A stretch of DNA of 64,000 nucleotides from Streptomyces sp. A 4/2 (GTDB lineage Bacteria > Actinomycetota > Actinomycetes > Streptomycetales > Streptomycetaceae): NCBI RefSeq assembly GCF_940670765.1, contig NZ_CALNVW010000016.1, positions 124,001 through 188,000 on the forward strand. The letters run 5' to 3'. The translations under genes and the position numbers were made by a program. The notes under the pieces are model-generated. The model saw only the letters and a list, made by a program, of their open reading frames with translations, did no database searches and was not told the origin of the DNA. Every line of letters starts with the position of its first letter. Position 1 is the first letter of the stretch. Shown here piece after piece: positions 1-8,211 of this stretch.

Positions 1-2
1 GC

Positions 3-333
3 TATCTGCACCGGGCCTCGGCGGGTGTCCCGGTGGTGCTGGCGGGTCTGGCGTTCGCCACGGGCCGGCGGGACGCCGTCGACTCGGGCGATGTCGTGCC
101 GGGCGAACCGGCCGGGTGGATCGTGGGCCGTCTGACGACGTCGCAGTGGTCCGCCGTCGGCCACTGCGTCGCCCGGGGCGGGTCTGGTCATCGCACTGTG
201 GAGCGCCGTCGTGGTCCCGGTGGTCGTCGAGCGGTACGCGCTCGGCCGCCCGGTCGTCGCGCTGTACGAACGGGAACGCCCGGACGATCCGGCGACCACC
301 CGTGTCTGCGTCCCGCGAAAGCGGCAGCTGTGA
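3..333 (+). pseudogene. 3' remnant of a membrane protein, apparently frameshifted, cut by the left edge
   Basis: The third frame reads as ordinary protein from the edge (YLHRASAGVPVVLAGLAFAT, then an acidic stretch and PAGWIVGRL) until about position 150-180. The plausible reading then moves to frame 1, which gives a hydrophobic helix (GLVIALWSAVVVPVVVERYA) and a charged tail ending in TGA at 331-333. Frame 1 has its own stop at 133-135, so no single frame spans both halves. The most likely explanation is a one- or two-base indel in a membrane protein whose start lies outside the window. I do not recognise the family. A sequencing error would look the same. Confidence 0.35.
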
Positions 334-650
334 ACCCGCGTGCGGTCCTCGCGGCCGTCCTCGGGGCCGTCGAACACCGGCGCCGTGCCCGGCGGCCGGG
401 ACGGGCCGGAACCCGGAGGTCAACGCCGTGCGGCCACGGCCGAGTTGCTGTGGCAGACTTCGCCGACAAGGCGCTGGTCGGTCGGGTTGCGGTGGGATGT
501 GAGTGAGCTGTTCGAGTCTCCGCGGTGGGGGAACGGCGGCGGCAGTGCCCGCCCGGCCGCGGGACCCGGTACGGCAGTCGCTCGCCCGGCACCCCCTCCC
601 CCGGCCTGTTCCCGCCTCTCTCATCCACTCCTCGCGCAACGGAGTCCGTC
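334..650. other. Intergenic stretch, no gene seen
   Basis: About 317 bases between the left-edge remnant and the methyltransferase. Open frames exist here but have the arginine/proline-rich composition of GC-rich shadow frames. A GGAG at about 631 belongs to the downstream gene. No convincing promoter hexamers or repeats were found. Confidence 0.4.
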
Positions 651-1436
651 ATGACGGCAGCCACACCCACGCCCCGGATCGACACGAGCAAGCCTCATCC
701 CGCGCGGGTGTACGACTGGCTCCTGGGCGGCAAGGACAACTACCCCGTCGACCAGGAGGTGGGGGAACAACTCCCCACCGAGGCGAAGGATGCCGCCCGG
801 CAGAACCGTGAGTTCATGCACCGCGCCGCCGCCTGGCTGGCGGGCAGTGGCATCGATCAGTTCCTCGACATAGGCACCGGCATCCCGACCCGGCCGAACC
901 TGCACCAGATCGTCCAGCGGACCACCCCTTCGGCCCGGATCGTCTACACGGACAACGACCCCATCGTGCTGCGTCACGCCGAGGCCCTGCTGATCAGCCG
1001 GCCGGAGGGCGCCACCGACTACATCCAGGCCGATGTGCGCGAACCGCAGTCGATCATCGACCACGCCAGGGGCTTCCTCGACTTCGACCGGCCGATCGCG
1101 CTCTCCCTCATCGCGCTCATGCACTTCGTCCCGGACGACCAGGATCCGTACGGCATCGTCCGCACCCTGGTCGACACCCTGCCGTCCGGCAGTTACCTGG
1201 TGATGTCCCATGCCGCGTCCGATCTGTACTCGGAACTGGCGGCGATGGTCACCGCGGAGTACGCGAAGGGCGGCATGCGGCTGGGATTCCGCACCCGTGA
1301 CGAGGTCGCCCGGTTCTTCGACGGGCTCGACCTGGTCGGGCCGGGACTGGTGACGGCCCCGGAATGGTTCAAGGACGGCTCCGCCCCGCAGCCGGAAGGC
1401 AGCGGCATCTACTCCGCCGTCGCCCGGATCCGCTAG
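651..1436 (+). CDS. DUF574-type SAM-dependent methyltransferase
   Basis: A 261-residue protein with the layout of the Streptomyces DUF574 (Methyltransf_19) family. The N-terminal signature RVYDWLLGGKDNYPVD (19-34) precedes a Rossmann motif I, FLDIGTGIPT (71-80), and an acidic cofactor loop YTDNDP (99-104). The family is abundant in Streptomyces, but its substrates are mostly unknown, so only SAM-dependent methyl transfer can be proposed. I chose ATG 651 because a GGAG lies about 10 bases upstream and family similarity begins there; the frame is open further upstream but that part looks non-coding. It is a single gene followed by a strong hairpin. Confidence 0.9.
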   Translation: MTAATPTPRIDTSKPHPARVYDWLLGGKDNYPVDQEVGEQLPTEAKDAARQNREFMHRAAAWLAGSGIDQFLDIGTGIPTRPNLHQIVQRTTPSARIVYTDNDPIVLRHAEALLISRPEGATDYIQADVREPQSIIDHARGFLDFDRPIALSLIALMHFVPDDQDPYGIVRTLVDTLPSGSYLVMSHAASDLYSELAAMVTAEYAKGGMRLGFRTRDEVARFFDGLDLVGPGLVTAPEWFKDGSAPQPEGSGIYSAVARIR

Positions 1437-1442
1437 GACCTG

Positions 1443-1487
1443 GCCGGACCGGGCCGCCCCCTCGCGTACGGGGTGGCCCGGTCCGGC
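1443..1487 (+). terminator. Hairpin terminator after the methyltransferase
   Basis: A perfect 13-bp stem (1443-1455 with 1475-1487) encloses a loop with a further CCCC/GGGG pairing. It begins 7 bases past the methyltransferase stop and has no T-run, as is usual for Streptomyces terminators. Confidence 0.7.
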
Positions 1488-1572
1488 AGTGGCGGAGCAC
1501 ACTGGTGGAAGAGGACCGGAAGGCTCCGGCCGCGCCCCTCAACGGGAGAGGCCGCTGCCAGGAAGGGGACTC

Positions 1573-1902
1573 ATGTCTCACCGTGCTGCGCTGGGCGGCC
1601 GGAACACCGTTCCGACCCACCACCACCATCCTGTACTCCTCGGCCCGGGACGGGTCCGGACCGGAACCGAGCCGCTGACCGCGTACAGCGCGCTGGGGCT
1701 GCGCCTGGTGCTCTCGGTCACCGCGCTTCCCGTATTCGCCGCAGGGGCCGCCGGGTTCTCCCTGTGGGCCGTCTCCGCACCGGCCGGATCGCCCGGCCCG
1801 GGGTTCCTGGTGACCCTGGCCGTCATCTGCGGTGTCCTGGCGATCGTGGCGGCGATCGACATCGTCGTCATCCGGCGCCGACGCTCCGAGGGTCAGGGCT
1901 GA
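1573..1902 (+). CDS. Small membrane protein, DUF6343-like
   Basis: 109 residues. The middle carries RTGTEPLTAYSALGLRLVLS, the kind of motif I associate with the DUF6343 family of small Streptomyces membrane proteins. Two hydrophobic helices follow (about residues 45-65 and 78-98), and the protein ends in a basic tail, IRRRRSEGQG. An unusual HHHH run lies in the soluble N-terminus. ATG 1573 is preceded by AGGAAGGGGAC, a good ribosome site. Function is unknown. The last 10 bases overlap a convergent small gene. Confidence 0.65.
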   Translation: MSHRAALGGRNTVPTHHHHPVLLGPGRVRTGTEPLTAYSALGLRLVLSVTALPVFAAGAAGFSLWAVSAPAGSPGPGFLVTLAVICGVLAIVAAIDIVVIRRRRSEGQG

Positions 1903-2087
1903 GCGTCGGCGCCGTCGCCGGACTCGTGCCGCACCGCGCGGATGTAACCCTCCCGGAGACGCTGGTACTCCGCGCTCTCGTGGGTGGAGAGCGCCTGCCC
2001 CTGCCGCGTCCTGAGGAACTCACGGACCGCCTCGTTCCACACCGCGGACGGGCGTACGGAATCGGGTTCCACGGGATTCAGGCGCAT
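1893..2087 (-). CDS. Small hypothetical protein
   Basis: 64 residues, charged and mostly helical by composition (AVWNEAVREFLRTRQGQALSTHES), with no signal peptide or membrane segment. Codon use is normal for the region, and the frame begins with ATG 2087 just inside an AT-richer stretch. It overlaps the preceding convergent gene by 10 bases. I do not recognise it; its coherent amphipathic sequence makes a real gene more likely than a shadow. Confidence 0.55.
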   Translation of the reverse strand: MRLNPVEPDSVRPSAVWNEAVREFLRTRQGQALSTHESAEYQRLREGYIRAVRHESGDGADAQP

Positions 2088-2287
2088 GGGACGAGATTAT
2101 GAGGCAGGCACGCGGCCGGAGGGTATCTCCCGGCCCGCCTTTTCCGGCCCGCACACCATATCGGCGGAGATACCCGTGACAGCAGCGGGAACACGGACCC
2201 GGTGGGGCCACCGTGCATCGCCCGCACCCGCGGAGGGCATGGACCTCATGTCCCACGCGGGGGCACAAGGTGTCATTAGAGTCGCTT

Positions 2288-2303
2288 TGCGGAGAATTCC
2301 GCA
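2288..2303. promoter_or_regulatory. Inverted repeat upstream of the small DUF6213-like gene
   Basis: TGCGGA and TCCGCA are separated by four bases (GAAT), giving a perfect 6-bp inverted repeat about 20 bases before the GTG start at 2325. It could be an operator or a small hairpin in the 5' leader, just ahead of the ribosome site GGAGGCGGAGAG. Confidence 0.35.
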
Positions 2304-2324
2304 GACACTGGAGGCGGAGAGACT

Positions 2325-2585
2325 GTGAACCGTGACGTCATGCTTGCCCTGGTCCCTGATGAACAGGGTGTCCTGCACGTGGCAGCGGCCGACGTGAGCC
2401 ACATGCTGCGGACGCTGGGCGCCGGCTGGCTCCAGGCGGTACGCGACGACGCGTCGAACGCCGACGAGAACACCGTGGCCGCCCTGACCATCGAACTGGC
2501 CAAACTCGCCGACCAGATCGACGTCGAATGCATCGCCCACACGTCCAAGGACGGCAACGAGGGCGCGCGAGGTGCGGGCCGGTAA
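2325..2585 (+). CDS. Small conserved hypothetical protein (DUF6213-like)
   Basis: 86 residues. The pattern (LVPDEQGVLHVAAADV, then TLGAGWLQAV, then LAKLADQIDVECIAH) resembles small Streptomyces proteins I know as DUF6213, where a conserved LADQIDVECI ends the domain. It is soluble and predicted alpha/beta, with no known activity. The GTG start at 2325 has GGAGGCGGAGAG just upstream. It is a single gene preceded by about 240 bases of non-coding sequence that should hold its promoter. Confidence 0.65.
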   Translation: MNRDVMLALVPDEQGVLHVAAADVSHMLRTLGAGWLQAVRDDASNADENTVAALTIELAKLADQIDVECIAHTSKDGNEGARGAGR

Positions 2586-2639
2586 CCTCCGCGAGGAGAC
2601 CGGCCCGCCCCAGCCGTGATCACCGGACGGCGTCCGTGA

Positions 2640-3464
2640 TCACCAGATGGCGTCGACCCATTCGGGGTGGTCGATGAACGGGTTGCGGTTGTGCTGGTAG
2701 TCGTTGTAGATCACGTCGTTGCGGTTCTTCTCGAAGGCGTCCGGCGGGTCCTGGTCGCTCCACTGCTTCAGTACGCTGATGCGTCCGATGGCGGGCGCAG
2801 AGCCGTTGTTCACCTTGTCGTTGGGCTCCAGGTCGGGGAAGCCGTCACCGCCGTCGTACCGCACCGCCATGTAGAGGATCATGCGTGCGACATCGCCCTT
2901 GACCGCGTCCCTCGGCTCGAAGGAGTCGGAATCGGTGTAGTTGCCGGGAGCACCGGCGACCGCCGTGCCGCCGTTGTCGAAGTCCTTGTTCCCCCGGATG
3001 CCGTTCACCGCGACATCCGCGGGCCGCAGATGGTGCAGGTCGGTACCCGGGCCGGTGGCGGTGCCGAAGTCGCCGTGCGACTTGGCCCAGACGTGCTCCC
3101 GGTTCCAGTCGCCCGTGCTGCCGCCCTGGCTGGTCTTGGGTATGGACCGGCCGGTGTACAGCTCGATCACGTCGGACGCGTTGGCGGGATCCTGGTCCGT
3201 GTGGTCCAGGGCGTCCCAGACCTGGGCGTAGGTGACCTTCGACTGCACGCTGATGATGGTGTGCAGCGCGCTCTTGAGCGCCGGGCCGGTCTTGCCCTCG
3301 GCGCCCGCGTAGTACGAGTCGTCCAGCACCGTGGAGGCGGCTGCCGCCGGGGTGGCACGCGCCGGGGTCGCGGCCGGCGTGGGGGGTGCGGCGCTCAGGA
3401 CCGCGGCCGCCGCGAAGGCGGTCGCGGTGGCGGTGATCCATCTCGTCGTCATAAGACGGGACAT
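2640..3464 (-). CDS. Secreted endonuclease I (NucM/EndA-type)
   Basis: 274 residues. An N-terminal signal peptide (MSRLMTTRW, then an Ala-rich hydrophobic core ending near residue 38) directs export. The mature part carries the endonuclease I signature DWNREHVWAKSHGD and the downstream TDLHHLRPADVAVNGIRGNKDF, where the His and Asn residues belong to the metal-dependent active site of this family. It probably degrades extracellular DNA for nutrient or phosphate recovery. Start ATG 3464 has GGAGAGGAC about 9 bases upstream; an internal ATG at 3452 is less well placed. Divergent from the DUF5990 gene. Confidence 0.88.
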   Translation of the reverse strand: MSRLMTTRWITATATAFAAAAVLSAAPPTPAATPARATPAAAASTVLDDSYYAGAEGKTGPALKSALHTIISVQSKVTYAQVWDALDHTDQDPANASDVIELYTGRSIPKTSQGGSTGDWNREHVWAKSHGDFGTATGPGTDLHHLRPADVAVNGIRGNKDFDNGGTAVAGAPGNYTDSDSFEPRDAVKGDVARMILYMAVRYDGGDGFPDLEPNDKVNNGSAPAIGRISVLKQWSDQDPPDAFEKNRNDVIYNDYQHNRNPFIDHPEWVDAIW

Positions 3465-3715
3465 GTGGGGTGTCCTCTCCAACTGCCGCGCTGTAGCGCG
3501 CTGTTGACGTCGGTTGCGGTTCCCGGGACATTGCCACAGCCGTCGATCCGGCGGGTGAAGAACGCGGAACAAGCATGTGCCGATCTCCCCACGGGACCGG
3601 GGCCGGGCCGGGCCGCACCGAAGGGCCGGACGCCACGGATGCTCTACTGGGAGTTGGGGCAACTGATGCCATCGGGCCGATCCCGGCCCCTCGGTCCGGG
3701 AGAACAGGGCACGCA

Positions 3716-4171
3716 ATGAAGATCTGCATCGAGGCGACCGCCCTCCCGGGCCGCACCAGCGCCGCCTTCGCCGACGCCGTGGACATCCAGGTGGGAGTTC
3801 AGGCCAAGGACCGGCCGCAGGACGTAGTGGAACTGCACGCGGGTGACAGCCCGTCCGCCTCGTGGACCCTGGACTGCACGACGACCGTCACCCCGGATTC
3901 CATCACCCTCGCCGGTCCGTACATCCAGCACCGCTTCGGCGGGCGGTTCATCTATCTGTCCTGGACCACCACGGACGGGACCGGTACCGCCACCATGTTC
4001 CGCCGGGCCAAACTGATGCTCGACGCGGTCCCGACCGAGGTGCTGGACGCCGCGGTCCTGGCCGGTCGGCTCACCGCGGAACTGCGCCTCACGGACGCCG
4101 CGGGGGCGCCGCTCTGCGGTTCCGTCCGGCCCCCGCTGATCATCTGGTCGGCCGGACCGAACACCCCGTGA
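3716..4171 (+). CDS. DUF5990 family protein
   Basis: 151 residues beginning MKICIEATALPGRT and containing GRFIYLSWTTTDGTGTATMFRRAK and PLCGSVRPPLIIWSA, the layout I associate with the DUF5990 family of actinobacteria. It is soluble, has no signal peptide, and its function is unknown. ATG 3716 was chosen over an upstream in-frame start because family similarity begins there. It is convergent with rnhA, with only 36 bases between the stops. Confidence 0.75.
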   Translation: MKICIEATALPGRTSAAFADAVDIQVGVQAKDRPQDVVELHAGDSPSASWTLDCTTTVTPDSITLAGPYIQHRFGGRFIYLSWTTTDGTGTATMFRRAKLMLDAVPTEVLDAAVLAGRLTAELRLTDAAGAPLCGSVRPPLIIWSAGPNTP

Positions 4172-4207
4172 AGGCCTGACCAGGGAGTAGGGCCCACACA
4201 GGAGGCG

Positions 4208-4915
4208 CTACGCCTCGGCGCCGCTCGCCGTACGGCACTCCGGATGACCCCAGCCGTCCGTGTTCTTGGCGATGGACTCGCCCGTGGCGTACGAGCGACC
4301 GCACCGGCAGCGGCCGGGGAACTTGGCCTGGAGCGTACGCGTCGACGTGCGCTGCCGCGGCGCTGCCGACTTCGCCGCCCCACCGGAGGAGCGACGGGAC
4401 GCGCCGCCCGTCCGTACGGTGTCGGGTGAGGCCGGCGGCTCGGGAGAACCCTGATCGCTGCCCGCGGGCTGCTGCACGATCGCCGTCCGACTGGCGGCCC
4501 GGTCGGCGAAGTCGTTGAGCGGATCGCCGTTCACCTGGTGCGCGGGCACGTAGCGGAACTCGACGGAGCGCCCCGTGAGCAGCGTGTCGATGCGGACGAC
4601 GAGTTCCTGGTTGGCGACCGGCTTGCCGGAAGAGGTCTTCCAGCCCTTGCGCTTCCAGCCGGGCAGCCAGGTCGTGACCGCTTTCATCGCGTACTGGGAG
4701 TCCATCCGGATCTCCATCGGAACCGTCGGATCGACAGCCGCCAACAGCCGCTCCAGGGCTGTCAGTTCGGCGACGTTGTTGGTCGCGGTGCCCAGCGGAC
4801 CCGCCTCCCAGCGGACGGGCGTCCCCGCACTGTCGGCAATGACCCAGGCCCAGCCCGCGGGCCCCGGATTTCCTTTCGACGCCCCGTCACACGCGGCGAT
4901 AACGCGTTCAGTCAT
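4208..4915 (-). CDS. rnhA: Ribonuclease HI with a Cys-rich C-terminal extension
   Basis: 235 residues. Residues 1-145 are a complete RNase HI domain with its catalytic set visible: D10 (ACDGASKGNPG), E50 (NNVAELTALE), D72 (RMDSQYAMKAV), H126 (PAHQVNGD) and D138. It cleaves the RNA strand of RNA-DNA hybrids. An 85-residue Ser/Ala/Arg-rich tail ends in a small Cys/His cluster (C203, C205, H224, C227) that could bind zinc; standard bacterial RNase HI stops near 155 residues. ATG 4915 fits the family start, and ATG 4927 is an alternative. Neither has an ideal ribosome site. Confidence 0.9.
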   Translation of the reverse strand: MTERVIAACDGASKGNPGPAGWAWVIADSAGTPVRWEAGPLGTATNNVAELTALERLLAAVDPTVPMEIRMDSQYAMKAVTTWLPGWKRKGWKTSSGKPVANQELVVRIDTLLTGRSVEFRYVPAHQVNGDPLNDFADRAASRTAIVQQPAGSDQGSPEPPASPDTVRTGGASRRSSGGAAKSAAPRQRTSTRTLQAKFPGRCRCGRSYATGESIAKNTDGWGHPECRTASGAEA

Positions 4916-5182
4916 GCCCTCGATCATTCCAGTACCGGCGGCAGGTCCGCGCCACACCCCCCATATCGTCCGAATCTACGCACACAATCCGCCTTGTTTA
5001 CCATTACTTGACCTGCGCTAGAGTATTCGCAGGGCCAAGGGCCGTTCCTGCGAACCGGCCGAAGGCTCGTGTGATCCGGAGGGCGCCGGCCGGGACAGCG
5101 TCCACGCCGCACCCCCGGGCCCGCCGACCATTCCCGCACCTGTGCCCGCACACCGCCCCTGCATGCCCGTATGGAGCCTCCT

Positions 5183-5668
5183 ATGGAACCCGCCGCGCAC
5201 GTCCGGAAGACCAGCCTGCCGGGAGTCGGCACCCGGTACGACCTCAACACCGAGGCCGGACAGCACATTTCGGTCGTGGTGCACCAGGACGGACGCCGCA
5301 TCGTCGCCTTCCACGACCCCGAGGACGACGACAACTGCCGCAACGCGACCCCGCTGGCCTCGCACGAAGCGACCGCGCTGTCCAGGCTGCTCACCCCGGA
5401 CCCGGTGGCCCATCTCCGGGAGTACCTGGAGATCGATCTGGTGACCGAGCACGTCCTGATCACCAAGAGGTCGCCGTACGCGGGCCGCACCCTCGGCGCC
5501 ACTCAGGCGCGTACCAGGACCGGTGCCTCCGTCGTCGCCGTGCTGCGACGCACCGCAGCGTTCCCCTCGCCCGCCCCGGACTTCCGCTTCGCCAGCGGCG
5601 ACACCCTCGTTGTCGTCGGCACCCGCGAGGGCGTGGACGCCGTCGCCGAACTGATCACCGGAGGATAG
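5183..5668 (+). CDS. KhtT-like regulatory subunit of a K+/H+ antiporter (TrkA-C domain)
   Basis: 161 residues. The C-terminal half is a TrkA-C (RCK_C) domain (GASVVAVLRRTAAFPSPAPD, then FASGDTLVVVGTREGVDAV), which binds nucleotide ligands and gates the partner transporter. The length and the tight pairing with a CPA2 antiporter 6 bases downstream match Bacillus KhtT/KhtU. ATG 5183 is preferred over ATG 5171 because GGAG (5173-5176) sits 6 bases before it. It is likely cytoplasmic, bound to the membrane subunit. Confidence 0.82.
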   Translation: MEPAAHVRKTSLPGVGTRYDLNTEAGQHISVVVHQDGRRIVAFHDPEDDDNCRNATPLASHEATALSRLLTPDPVAHLREYLEIDLVTEHVLITKRSPYAGRTLGATQARTRTGASVVAVLRRTAAFPSPAPDFRFASGDTLVVVGTREGVDAVAELITGG

Positions 5669-5674
5669 ACGCCT

Positions 5675-6916
5675 GTGCACAACACGTCCGCGCTGCTCAT
5701 CGAACTCGGGGCGGTCATCCTCGCCCTCGGCCTCCTCGGCCGCTTCGCAGGGCGCATCGGGTTCTCACCGATCCCCCTGTATCTGCTGGCCGGTCTCGCC
5801 TTCGGCCACGGCGGACTCATCCCCCTGGACGCCAGTGAGGAATTCACCGCCACCGGCGCCGAAATAGGCGTCATCCTGCTGCTGCTCCTGCTGGGACTCG
5901 AGTACAGCGCATCGGAACTCGTCACCAACCTCAAGACCCAGTACCCGTCCGGCATCGTCGACTTCGTACTCAACGCGACTCCCGGCGCCGCCGCCGCGCT
6001 CCTGCTCGGCTGGGGACCGGTCGCGGCCGTCGCCCTCGCCGGGGTCACCTGGATCTCCTCCTCCGGCGTCATCGCCAAAGTCCTGGGAGACCTCGGCCGC
6101 CTCGGCAACCGCGAGACGCCCGTCATCCTGGGTGTCCTGGTCATCGAAGACCTCGCCATGGCCGTCTACCTGCCACTGCTGACCGCGATGCTCGCCGGGC
6201 TGAGCCTGGCCGGGGGAAGTCTCACCCTGCTGATCTCGCTGGGCACCGTCGGCGCCGTTCTCTATGTGGCCCTGCGCCACGGCCGGTTCATCAGCCGGGC
6301 TGTCTCCTCCGACAACCCCGAGATGCTGCTCCTCGTCGTCCTCGGACTGACCCTGTTCGTCGCGGGTATCGCCCAGCAACTGCAGGTTTCCGCCGCGGTG
6401 GGTGCGTTCCTCGTCGGTATCGCGCTCTCCGGTGAAGTCGCCGAAGGCGCCCACAACCTGCTCACCCCGCTGCGCGACCTGTTCGCCGCGGTCTTCTTCG
6501 TCTTCTTCGGCCTGAGCACCAACCCCGCCGACATCCCGCCCGTCCTGCTGCCCGCACTGCTGCTCGCGGTCGTGACGGTCCTCACGAAGATCGGCACCGG
6601 CTGGTACGCGGCCCGGCGGGCCGGAATCAGAACAGCGGGACGCTGGCGCGCGGGCGGCACGCTGGTCGCCCGCGGCGAGTTCTCCATCGTGATCGCGGGC
6701 CTCGCGGTCGGCGTCGAGCCCCGCATCGGGCCGCTGGCGACCGCGTACGTACTCATCCTGGTCATCGTCGGCCCGCTCACCGCACGCTGGACCGAGCCGC
6801 TGGCCCGTCGCCTCTCCGGTCGCCTCGCCGGGAGCAGGACCGCGCCCGCCGCACCTGCCGCGCCGCAGCCGGCCGACACCACCGGCACTGCCGACACCGC
6901 CGGAACGCGCGGCTGA
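5675..6916 (+). CDS. CPA2-family cation/proton antiporter (KhtU/KefB-like)
   Basis: 413 residues and very hydrophobic, about 12 membrane helices. It starts ALLIELGAVILALGLLGRFA and carries the CPA2 features GFSPIPLYLLAGLAFGHGG, LLLLGLEYSASEL and an internal IEDLAMAVYLPLL, where Asp lies in the ion-binding core. The last 30 residues are a Pro/Ala/Thr-rich cytoplasmic tail. Expected role: K+ (or Na+) efflux in exchange for protons, controlled by the TrkA-C subunit just upstream. GTG 5675 follows a GGAGG that overlaps the end of that gene, so the two are one operon. Confidence 0.88.
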   Translation: MHNTSALLIELGAVILALGLLGRFAGRIGFSPIPLYLLAGLAFGHGGLIPLDASEEFTATGAEIGVILLLLLLGLEYSASELVTNLKTQYPSGIVDFVLNATPGAAAALLLGWGPVAAVALAGVTWISSSGVIAKVLGDLGRLGNRETPVILGVLVIEDLAMAVYLPLLTAMLAGLSLAGGSLTLLISLGTVGAVLYVALRHGRFISRAVSSDNPEMLLLVVLGLTLFVAGIAQQLQVSAAVGAFLVGIALSGEVAEGAHNLLTPLRDLFAAVFFVFFGLSTNPADIPPVLLPALLLAVVTVLTKIGTGWYAARRAGIRTAGRWRAGGTLVARGEFSIVIAGLAVGVEPRIGPLATAYVLILVIVGPLTARWTEPLARRLSGRLAGSRTAPAAPAAPQPADTTGTADTAGTRG

Positions 6917-6998
6917 GCGCCGGCGTCGCGCACCGGGCGTACGGGCCGGGGCGCCTCGTTACCACCTCGCTCAGCTCGCCTCGTTCAGCTCGCCTCGT

Positions 6999-7688
6999 TC
7001 ACCTCGCCGCGTCGGACGGCAGGCAGGCGAGGTAGGTGGCGCGGTGCACGGCGCGGGCCATCCGGGCGCCCCACCGCGACCGGGGTCCCGCGAAGGACTC
7101 CACGGCACCGGGCGGGCCGAGCGACGGATCCCGGGCCGCGACGCACACGGCGTCGGTGGGCGTTCCCGAGGCGTCGACGCCCGCGTCACGCAGCGCCTGG
7201 ACCTTGGCCTCGGTGGCGGTGGCGACCGCGTTCACCAGCGCCGCATCCGTCAGCGGCACCGGAACGGCCACAATGATGTTGATCGTCCCCGCGGGCAGGG
7301 GCGCCGCGCTGCCGATGCCCGGGGCGGCGGCCCAGCCGTGCACCCCGATGCCCGCGGTGACCAGGGCCTGCGCCTCCCCGTCCACGGCTGAACGGGCGTT
7401 CCGTACGGAAGCAGCGGTCATCAGGCCGACTCCGGGGCCCGTGGCGCCGGCCTGCGCGGCGAGTTCGGACAGGTGGCGTTCGCTGTCCGTCCGTGCGTAG
7501 CCTGGACGGACCTGGGCGTTGAGCACCCAGTGCCGCTCACCCAGACCACCACCCAGCACGGCGCTGGAGATCATGCGATTGCCGGGGCCCGGCGTCCAGA
7601 GGAGCAGCGGCCAGGACCCACCCTCTTCTTCGCGGTCCAGCACCCGTACGTCATCGAGGGAACGCGGCCCCGCAGCTCTCGTCAGCAC
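6999..7688 (-). CDS. cbiZ: Adenosylcobinamide amidohydrolase (CbiZ)
   Basis: 229 residues with the CbiZ pattern: LLLWTPGPGNRMISSAVLGGG, ERHWVLNAQV, GVGLMTAASV, PAGTINIIVAVPVPLTDAALVNAVATATEAK and GTPTDAVCVA. CbiZ removes the aminopropanol group of adenosylcobinamide to give adenosylcobyric acid, letting the cell salvage incomplete corrinoids and rebuild B12. I chose GTG 7688 because AGGG lies 6 bases upstream and the family N-terminus begins about there; the frame is open for a further 180 bases with arginine-rich, shadow-like sequence. No other cobalamin gene is adjacent. Confidence 0.85.
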   Translation of the reverse strand: MLTRAAGPRSLDDVRVLDREEEGGSWPLLLWTPGPGNRMISSAVLGGGLGERHWVLNAQVRPGYARTDSERHLSELAAQAGATGPGVGLMTAASVRNARSAVDGEAQALVTAGIGVHGWAAAPGIGSAAPLPAGTINIIVAVPVPLTDAALVNAVATATEAKVQALRDAGVDASGTPTDAVCVAARDPSLGPPGAVESFAGPRSRWGARMARAVHRATYLACLPSDAAR

Positions 7689-7737
7689 CCCGTACCCTAA
7701 CGCGCGACAACCGCGCGCCGGGATGCGGGCTGCGGCC

Positions 7738-8058
7738 CTAACCCTCGGGGCGGTCCGTGGCTGATTCTTCCGTGGCCAGGCTCTGCGCGGCGAGAGCGGT
7801 GGCACCTCCGCCGGCCTGAATCGCCTCGACCACCATCTGGTGCAGTTCGCGGCTGAGCGCTTCGGAGCCACAGGGCACAGGACTGCCGGTGAGCGTGAAC
7901 CAGTCCGAGGAGCCGCTGTACTGCACGGCGAACTGCACCTGATCGTCCGACCACGTGGTGTGCACCGTGACGTCGCCGGTCAGCACGCCGATCTCCTCCG
8001 TACGGACCCCGCCGGGTCCTGCGAAGATTCCGCTGGTTGTCCACGATGCCCAGGTCAT
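7738..8058 (-). CDS. Hypothetical protein
   Basis: 106 residues, soluble, starting MTWASWTTSGIFAGPGGVRT, with a beta-rich core (VTVHTTWSDDQVQFAVQYSGSSDWFTLTG) and a helical C-terminus. I do not recognise the family. ATG 8058 has AAAGGCG about 6 bases upstream. It lies 49 bases upstream of cbiZ in the same direction and may share its transcript, but nothing in the sequence suggests a cobalamin role. Confidence 0.65.
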   Translation of the reverse strand: MTWASWTTSGIFAGPGGVRTEEIGVLTGDVTVHTTWSDDQVQFAVQYSGSSDWFTLTGSPVPCGSEALSRELHQMVVEAIQAGGGATALAAQSLATEESATDRPEG

Positions 8059-8211
8059 GGCGGGTCGCCTTTCAGCCTTTCGAGCGCATTTCGATTATGG
8101 CACCGCAGCTCGTGACATGCACGGCAGCTACCGGACGACCTGGCACTTGTCCGGCCGGCCGGTAGCGTGGTGTGAACCGGTGACTGCGTACGCGAACGAA
8201 GGGGCACGGAG

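Noticed and set aside
4994..5024. Possible promoter TTGTTT...TAGAGT between rnhA and the KhtT-like gene
   Set aside because: The spacer is 19 bases and both hexamers are poor; the AT-rich patch likely holds a promoter, but I cannot place it.
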